Source of the DNA: Amycolatopsis regifaucium | Lineage (GTDB): Bacteria; Actinomycetota; Actinomycetes; Mycobacteriales; Pseudonocardiaceae | NCBI RefSeq assembly: GCF_001613935.1 | Contig: NZ_LQCI01000012.1 | Location: 62,001-126,000, forward strand | Direction of reading: 5' to 3' | Length of the DNA: 64,000 bases | In this document: in pieces, positions 59,270 to 64,000 of the stretch | Layout: each line of letters opens with the position of its first letter | Numbering within the stretch: position 1 is the stretch's first letter | Program-made: the position numbers and the translations under genes | The notes under the pieces: generated by a model | What the model saw: the letters and a program-made list of their open reading frames with translations, nothing else | Database searches by the model: none | What the model was told of the DNA's origin: nothing

Positions 59270-61312
59270 GTGAAGTTCCTTCCGTTGCTGGCCGGCCACT
59301 CACCGAGCCGGGCGTCAGTGACCTGTACTTACCGCTGTGGCGACGCGTGCTTCCACGACGCGCCCAACACCTCGGACAACCCCACGTTCGCCGACGTGCT
59401 CGGCGCGGTGAGCCGCCGTGGCGCGCTGAAGGCGACCGCCGTCGTCGCACTGGCCGCGGGCACCCCGCTCGCGCTCGCCGCACCCGCTTCCGCCACTCCC
59501 GAGGGCCGTCCGAAGCCGCCGCCCGGCACCGACTACCAGCGAGTACAGCCGAACACACTCGACGCCGTCGTGGTGCCCGAGGGTTATCAGCAGGGCATCG
59601 TGATCCGCTGGGGCGACGCCGTGCTGCCCGGCGCGCCGGAGTTCGACTTCGACAACCAGACGGCCGCGGCGCAGACGAAGCAGTTCGGCTACAACTGCGA
59701 CTTCGCCGCGCTGCTTCCCCTGGACCATTCCGGCCTTTCCGCGCTCCTGGTGACGAACCACGAGTACACGTCGGAAGAGTTCATGTTCCGCGGGTACGAC
59801 CGGAACAATCCGACCGAGGAACAGGTCAAGATCGCGTGGGCGGCACACGGGCTGACCGTCGTCCAGGTGACGCGCGGACGGGACACCGGGCACCTGCGGC
59901 CGAGGATGTCCCGCTACAACCGGCGCATCACGTTGCACACGCCGTTCAAGGTGGCAGGCCCGGCGGCGGGCAGCGCGCTGCTCAAAACCGCAGCCGACCC
60001 GACCGGCACGGTCGTGCTGGGCACGATGAACAACTGCGCCGGCGGCGTCACGCCGTGGGGCACGATCCTCTCCGGCGAGGAGAACATCAACCAGTACTTC
60101 GGGAACGCCGACACGGTCACCGATCCCGTGGCGCGCAAGCGGTACGCGCGCTACGGCATCAACGGCACCGCGACCACCCGGAAGTGGGAGCGGTTCGACG
60201 CGCGCTGGGACATCGCCAGGGAACCGAACGAGGCCCACCGCTTCGGCTGGGTGATCGAACTGGACCCGAACGATCCGGACAGCACCCCGGTCAAGCACAC
60301 GCATCTCGGCCGGTTCAAGCACGAGACGGCGAACATCCGCGTCGCCAAGGACGGCCGCGTGGTCGCCTACTCCGGTGACGACGAGCGGTTCGAGTACATC
60401 TACAAGTTCATCTCCAAGGGCCGGATGAAGCCGGGCGACAGCCGCCACGCCCGGCGGCACAACATGACCCTGCTCGACGACGGCACGCTCTACGTCGGCC
60501 GGTTCACCGGCGACAGCCCGACCGCCGAGATCGACGGCACCGGGAAACTGCCGAGCGACGGCGAGTTCGACGGCGTCGGCGAATGGATCCCGCTCGCCTC
60601 CGGCAAGAAGTCCTTTGTGGACGGAATGACCGCCGAAGAGGTGTACGTGTTCACCCGTGAGGCGGCCGACCGGGTCGGCGCCACCAAGATGGACCGCCCG
60701 GAGGACATCCAGGCGCATCCGTACACCGGCCGGATCTACTGCGCGCTGAGCAACAACGTCCAGCGCGGCAACCCCGGCAAGGAAGGCGCCACCGAGCCCA
60801 ATCCCCGGCTCAACAACAAGCACGGTCAAGTGCTGGAGTTCGAGGAGCACCGCGGGGACGCGCTCGCGCTGACGTTCAGCTGGCGGCTGTTCCTGGTGTG
60901 CGGTGACCCGGCCTCTCCGGACACCTACTTCGCGGGCTTCCCCAAGGATCAGGTCTCGCCGATCTCCAGCCCGGACAACGTGGCCTTCGACAAGCACGGC
61001 AATCTGTGGATCTCCACCGACTCGGCGGGCGCGCTGGGCATCAACGACGGCCTGTACTCGGTGCCGCTGGAGGGGCGCAACCGCGGTGAGCTGAAGCTGT
61101 TCCTCACCGTTCCGCGCGGCGCGGAGACCTGTGGGCCGATCGTCGAAGAGAAGATCGTCACGGTCTGTGTCCAGCATCCGGGTGAAGTGGACGGCGCCAG
61201 CGCCGACAAACCGGCCTCGCATTGGCCGGACGGCGGTGAAAGCCAGCCGCGACCCTCGGTGGTGGCGGTGTGGAAACCCGGTCGTCACGGGCTGTGTGAC
61301 ATCGGTTCTTAG
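59270..61312 (+). CDS. PhoX-type (DUF839) Tat-exported phosphatase, copy 1
   Basis: A 680-residue alkaline phosphatase of the PhoX/DUF839 family, Ca- and Fe-dependent phosphomonoesterases. A ~48-residue N-terminal part with a CTYRCGDAC motif precedes the twin-arginine signal (Arg49-Arg50, VSRRGALKA) and a hydrophobic stretch ending PASA. The body shows FGYNCDF, NNCAGGVTPWGTILSGEEN, RKWERFD, GRFKHE, YSGDDERFEYIYKFIS, DRPEDI and ISSPDNVAFDKHGNLWISTD. GTG at 59270 with GGAGG. A PHO-box-like repeat upstream suggests induction by phosphate starvation. Confidence 0.9.
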   Translation: MKFLPLLAGHSPSRASVTCTYRCGDACFHDAPNTSDNPTFADVLGAVSRRGALKATAVVALAAGTPLALAAPASATPEGRPKPPPGTDYQRVQPNTLDAVVVPEGYQQGIVIRWGDAVLPGAPEFDFDNQTAAAQTKQFGYNCDFAALLPLDHSGLSALLVTNHEYTSEEFMFRGYDRNNPTEEQVKIAWAAHGLTVVQVTRGRDTGHLRPRMSRYNRRITLHTPFKVAGPAAGSALLKTAADPTGTVVLGTMNNCAGGVTPWGTILSGEENINQYFGNADTVTDPVARKRYARYGINGTATTRKWERFDARWDIAREPNEAHRFGWVIELDPNDPDSTPVKHTHLGRFKHETANIRVAKDGRVVAYSGDDERFEYIYKFISKGRMKPGDSRHARRHNMTLLDDGTLYVGRFTGDSPTAEIDGTGKLPSDGEFDGVGEWIPLASGKKSFVDGMTAEEVYVFTREAADRVGATKMDRPEDIQAHPYTGRIYCALSNNVQRGNPGKEGATEPNPRLNNKHGQVLEFEEHRGDALALTFSWRLFLVCGDPASPDTYFAGFPKDQVSPISSPDNVAFDKHGNLWISTDSAGALGINDGLYSVPLEGRNRGELKLFLTVPRGAETCGPIVEEKIVTVCVQHPGEVDGASADKPASHWPDGGESQPRPSVVAVWKPGRHGLCDIGS

Positions 61313-61344
61313 TCGGTAAGCAACGTTCCAGCAGTACTTTTCGT

Positions 61345-61380
61345 CGATGGCGCGCGGCCGGTCCCGGCAGCGCGCCATCG
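61345..61380 (+). terminator. Terminator after the first phoX-like gene
   Basis: CGATGGCGCGC (61345-61355) pairs with GCGCGCCATCG (61370-61380), with an inner GCCG/CGGC. No T-run follows. Confidence 0.6.
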
Positions 61381-61458
61381 CTCGTTCGCGCGCTGTTCAT
61401 CTGCTGGTCGGGACTGGATCGTTTTGGTCGCTTACCGTCACGGCGTTCCCCTGACCGG

Positions 61459-61480
61459 ATTACGTGAACCCACCGCGAAC
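61459..61480. promoter_or_regulatory. PHO-box-like tandem repeat upstream of the second phoX-like gene
   Basis: Two 11-bp units, ATTACGTGAAC and CCACCGCGAAC. On the minus strand they start GTTCACG and GTTCGCG. Placed 13 bp before the start codon, closer than in the first copy. Confidence 0.45.
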
Positions 61481-61492
61481 CATGGAGGCCCA

Positions 61493-63592
61493 GTGTCCTT
61501 CGAGCCTCGGCGGCTCCTGCCGTTGATCACCTCTCATCCCGGCGGCCGCTCCGCGGTCACCTGTGAGTACCGCTGCGGCAACGCGTGCGCCCACCCCGAG
61601 CCCAACGCTTCGGAGAACGAATACTTCGGCGACGTGGTCAAGGACCTGCTGTCCCGTCGTGGCGCGCTGAAGGCCGGTGCCGTGCTGGCCGCCGCCGCGG
61701 GTGGCTTCGCCGCGCTGTCCGGCACCGCCGCCGCCGAACCCGCCGACGTCGCGGCCGCGGGTCACGGCAAGCCGGGCCGCCCCGGTCGTCCGGTGCCCGG
61801 CACCGACTTCGAGGCGGTGCCGCCGAACAAGCTCGACGCCGTCACCATCCCCGAGGGTTACGACCAGCGCGTCGTCATCCGCTGGGGTGACGCGGTCGAA
61901 GCGGGCGCGCCGAAGTTCGACTTCGCCAAGCAGACCGCCGCCGCGCAGGCCAAGCAGTTCGGCTACAACTGCGACTTCGTCGGCCTGATCCCGCAGGACC
62001 CGCTGGGCATCCGCAACCTGCTGGTGGTGAACCACGAGTACACCACCGAGGTCCACATGTTCCCGGCCGACCAGTACGACCCGGCCAACCCGACCGAGGA
62101 ACAGGTCAAGATCGCCTGGGCGGCACACGGTCTTTCGGTGGTCCAGACCTTCCGTGACCCGATCGGCGGCGCGCTGCACGTCACGCCGAGCCGGTACAAC
62201 CGCCGCATCACGCTGAACACCCCCTTCGAGGTGCGTGGCCCGGCCGCCGGTTCGAAGTTCCTCAAGACCTCCGCGGACCCGAGCGGCCGCAAGGTGCTCG
62301 GCACGCAGAACAACTGCGCCGGCGGCGTGACCCCTTGGGGCACCGTGCTTTCCGGTGAGGAGAACGTCAACCAGTACTTCGCCAACGCGGACAAGGTCAC
62401 CGACCCGGTCGCGTCCGCCCGCCTGAAGCGGTACGGCTTCTCCGGTACCGCCACCACGCGGAAGTGGGAGCGGTACGACAAGCGCTGGGACCTCGCGCAG
62501 GAGCCCAACGAGGCCAACCGGTTCGGCTGGGTCGTCGAGATCGACCCGAACGACCCGAACTCGACGCCGGTCAAGCACACCGCGCTCGGCCGGTTCAAGC
62601 ACGAGGCCGCGAACGTCAAGATCACCAAGGACGGCCGTGTCGCCGTCTACTCCGGTGACGACGAGCGATTCGAGTACATCTACAAGTTCGTCTCGAAGGG
62701 CAAGTACAAGCCGGGCGACAGCGCGCATGCGCGCCGCCACAACTCGGCGCTGCTCGACGAAGGCACGCTGTACGTCGGCCGGTTCACCGGTGACAGCCCC
62801 GCCGCCGAGATCGACGGCACCGGCAAACTCCCCGCGGACGGCGAATTCGACGGCGTCGGCGAGTGGATCCCGCTGGCCTCCGGCACCAAGTCCTTTGTGG
62901 ACGGATTCACCGCCGAAGAGATCTACGTCTTCACCCGTCAGGCGGCGGACAAGGTCCAGCCGACCAAAATGGACCGTCCCGAGGACATCCAGCCGAACCC
63001 GGTCAACGGCCGGATCTACGCGGCGCTGACCAACAACAGCCAGCGTGGCCCGGCCGGCAAGGCGAACGTCGACGAGGCGAACCCGCGGCCGAACAACCGC
63101 AACGGGCACATCCTGGAGTGGGACGAGGAGGGCGGCGACGCCGCGTCGACGAAGTTCTCCTGGCGGCTGCTGCTGGTCTGTGGTGACCCGAAGACGGCGG
63201 ACACCTACTTCGGCGGCTTCCCGAAGGACCAGGTCAGCCCGATCTCCTGCCCGGACAACGTCGCGTTCGACCGGCACGGGAACCTGTGGATCTCCACCGA
63301 CGGCAACGCGCTCGGCGCCAACGACGGCCTGTTCTCGGTGCCGGTCGACGGTCCGGAGCGCGGCCACGTCAAGCAGTTCCTGTCCGTCCCGGTCGGCGCG
63401 GAATGCTGTGGCCCGGTGGTGACCGATCACCTGGTGCTCGTCGCCGTGCAGCACCCCGGCGAGGACGCGCCCTCCTCCGCGAACCCGACGTCGCACTGGC
63501 CGGACGGCGGCGCGACGCAGCCGCGGCCGTCGATCGTTTCGGTGTGGAAGAAGGGTCGCTGGGGCCAGGTCGGCCGCATCGGCGTCAAGTAG
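61493..63592 (+). CDS. PhoX-type (DUF839) Tat-exported phosphatase, copy 2
   Basis: A 699-residue paralogue of the preceding gene, alignable along its whole length with the same active-site blocks (NNCAGGVTPWGTVLSGEEN, RKWERYD, YSGDDERFEYIYKFVS, ISCPDNVAFDRHGNLWISTD). N-terminal CEYRCGNAC motif; twin Arg55-Arg56 in LSRRGALKA; then an Ala-rich hydrophobic core. I chose GTG 61493, which has GGAGG five bases upstream; the longer frame upstream is non-conserved. Exported folded by Tat. Phosphate scavenging is the likely role. Confidence 0.9.
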   Translation: MSFEPRRLLPLITSHPGGRSAVTCEYRCGNACAHPEPNASENEYFGDVVKDLLSRRGALKAGAVLAAAAGGFAALSGTAAAEPADVAAAGHGKPGRPGRPVPGTDFEAVPPNKLDAVTIPEGYDQRVVIRWGDAVEAGAPKFDFAKQTAAAQAKQFGYNCDFVGLIPQDPLGIRNLLVVNHEYTTEVHMFPADQYDPANPTEEQVKIAWAAHGLSVVQTFRDPIGGALHVTPSRYNRRITLNTPFEVRGPAAGSKFLKTSADPSGRKVLGTQNNCAGGVTPWGTVLSGEENVNQYFANADKVTDPVASARLKRYGFSGTATTRKWERYDKRWDLAQEPNEANRFGWVVEIDPNDPNSTPVKHTALGRFKHEAANVKITKDGRVAVYSGDDERFEYIYKFVSKGKYKPGDSAHARRHNSALLDEGTLYVGRFTGDSPAAEIDGTGKLPADGEFDGVGEWIPLASGTKSFVDGFTAEEIYVFTRQAADKVQPTKMDRPEDIQPNPVNGRIYAALTNNSQRGPAGKANVDEANPRPNNRNGHILEWDEEGGDAASTKFSWRLLLVCGDPKTADTYFGGFPKDQVSPISCPDNVAFDRHGNLWISTDGNALGANDGLFSVPVDGPERGHVKQFLSVPVGAECCGPVVTDHLVLVAVQHPGEDAPSSANPTSHWPDGGATQPRPSIVSVWKKGRWGQVGRIGVK

Positions 63593-63601
63593 CGGCGGCC
63601 G

Positions 63602-63648
63602 GCGCCCCGATCACTCTCGGCAAGGCACGTTCTGCCTGATCGGGGCGC
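63602..63648 (+). terminator. Terminator after the second phoX-like gene
   Basis: A perfect 12-bp stem, GCGCCCCGATCA (63602-63613) with TGATCGGGGCGC (63637-63648), 9 bp after the stop codon. The loop can pair further (GGCA/TGCC). Confidence 0.65.
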
Positions 63649-63668
63649 TGGTCGACACCGTTCAGCGA

Positions 63669-63697
63669 TTACGGAACGGTCCCGCGCTCGCTAGCTT
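63669..63697 (+). promoter_or_regulatory. Promoter of the right-edge secreted-protein gene
   Basis: -35 TTACGG (63669-63674), 17-bp spacer, -10 TAGCTT (63692-63697), then 7 nt to the GTG at 63705. The spacing is ideal for a leaderless transcript. Confidence 0.5.
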
Positions 63698-63704
63698 CGG
63701 CCCG

Positions 63705-64000
63705 GTGAAAAGGGCACTGGTGTTGATGACGGCTGGCGCGCTTCTGCTGGGTACGGGGGCTTTTCCCGCGCGGGCGCAGGCTCCGGCCGTCCCGTCCGGC
63801 TGCACCGGCGGCGTCGCGCCGAACCCGAGCGTGGAGGAGGGCAGCCCACCCGCCGGGTACACGTTCAACCCGGCGGCCCCGGTGCCCGCCGGGACGCCGA
63901 AGAGCGAACAGCCACGGCTGTCGACGGCGGGCGGCTACCAGCAGGACGGCGGCAAGTACGCGCTGATCGCGACGCCGGACAAGCTGGTCAGCACCGCCTA
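63705..64000 (+). CDS. Secreted protein (5' part; continues beyond window)
   Basis: The first ~98 codons of a gene that runs off the right edge. GTG start, MKRALVLMTAGALLLGTGAFPARAQ signal-peptide-like start, then a Pro/Ala/Gly-rich mature N-terminus with one visible Cys (SGCTGGVAPNP). Too little is visible for a family call. Leaderless-type promoter directly upstream. Convincing as coding by the signal peptide and codon pattern. Confidence 0.65.
   Translation, partial: MKRALVLMTAGALLLGTGAFPARAQAPAVPSGCTGGVAPNPSVEEGSPPAGYTFNPAAPVPAGTPKSEQPRLSTAGGYQQDGGKYALIATPDKLVSTA

Noticed and set aside
59315..63496. Two ~680-residue minus-strand frames opposite the PhoX-type genes
   Set aside because: They mirror the tandem duplication on the plus strand and have no independent start signals or recognisable domains.

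Overview
The window is a gene-dense, high-GC actinobacterial chromosome segment. Several features point to a member of the Pseudonocardiaceae, most likely Amycolatopsis or a close relative: actinobacterial type VII secretion (T7SS) families (EspG-like, EspC-like, WXG proteins, DUF3558), chaplin-like surface repeats, a DasR-type operator, and many genes with leaderless-type promoters. The genus call is an inference. From memory, the order leuS ... dnaB-rplI-rpsR-ssb-rpsF ... GT87 ... penicillin-binding protein-DUF5318-PadR-ino1 matches the leuS-to-dnaB region of Mycobacterium tuberculosis, which lies near the chromosomal origin. The window therefore probably lies near oriC but does not contain it.

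Region by region. 1-3.1 kb: a truncated YbaB-like gene, a YqgE/AlgH protein, an SdpI-like membrane protein and a secreted phytase-like esterase. 3.1-8.1 kb: leuS behind a leucine leader peptide and terminator (attenuator), a short-chain dehydrogenase, a TetR regulator and a small membrane protein. 8.3-11.6 kb: a YbaB / EspC-like / WXG-protein / membrane-protein module. 11.9-16 kb: ribokinase, PTS enzyme I with a DasR-type operator on its start codon, and a DHA2 exporter. 16-20.8 kb: a DUF1707 protein, a lipoprotein, a two-component system and an AI-2E-family permease. 21-25.6 kb: a secreted protein and a 1076-residue protein with thirteen chaplin-like units. 25.6-32.6 kb: regulator-target pairs (ROK/MFS, dioxygenase/MarR, TetR/FAD monooxygenase) and a serine hydrolase.

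32.6-42.6 kb: dnaB with a DnaA-box cluster upstream, a T7SS-substrate module (EspG-like, WXG proteins, DUF3558 lipoprotein), the rpsF-ssb-rpsR-rplI operon, and three tandem secreted, C-terminally anchored paralogues. 42.7-48.8 kb: endonuclease IV, small unknown genes, a GT87 mannosyltransferase-like protein, and a divergent ROK/Gfo-Idh pair. 48.8-56.7 kb: two tandem bifunctional penicillin-binding proteins with DUF5318, then PadR and inositol-phosphate synthase. 56.8-64 kb: a HAD phosphatase, a MarR/MFS operon, two tandem PhoX-type (DUF839) Tat-exported phosphatases each preceded by a PHO-box-like repeat, and the start of a secreted protein.

The main themes are replication and translation housekeeping, envelope building (peptidoglycan synthesis, phosphatidylinositol precursor, polyprenol-linked glycosyl transfer, surface proteins, T7SS substrates) and local one-regulator/one-target circuits whose operators are visible as inverted repeats. 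No tRNA, rRNA, CRISPR array, transposase or prophage gene was seen.
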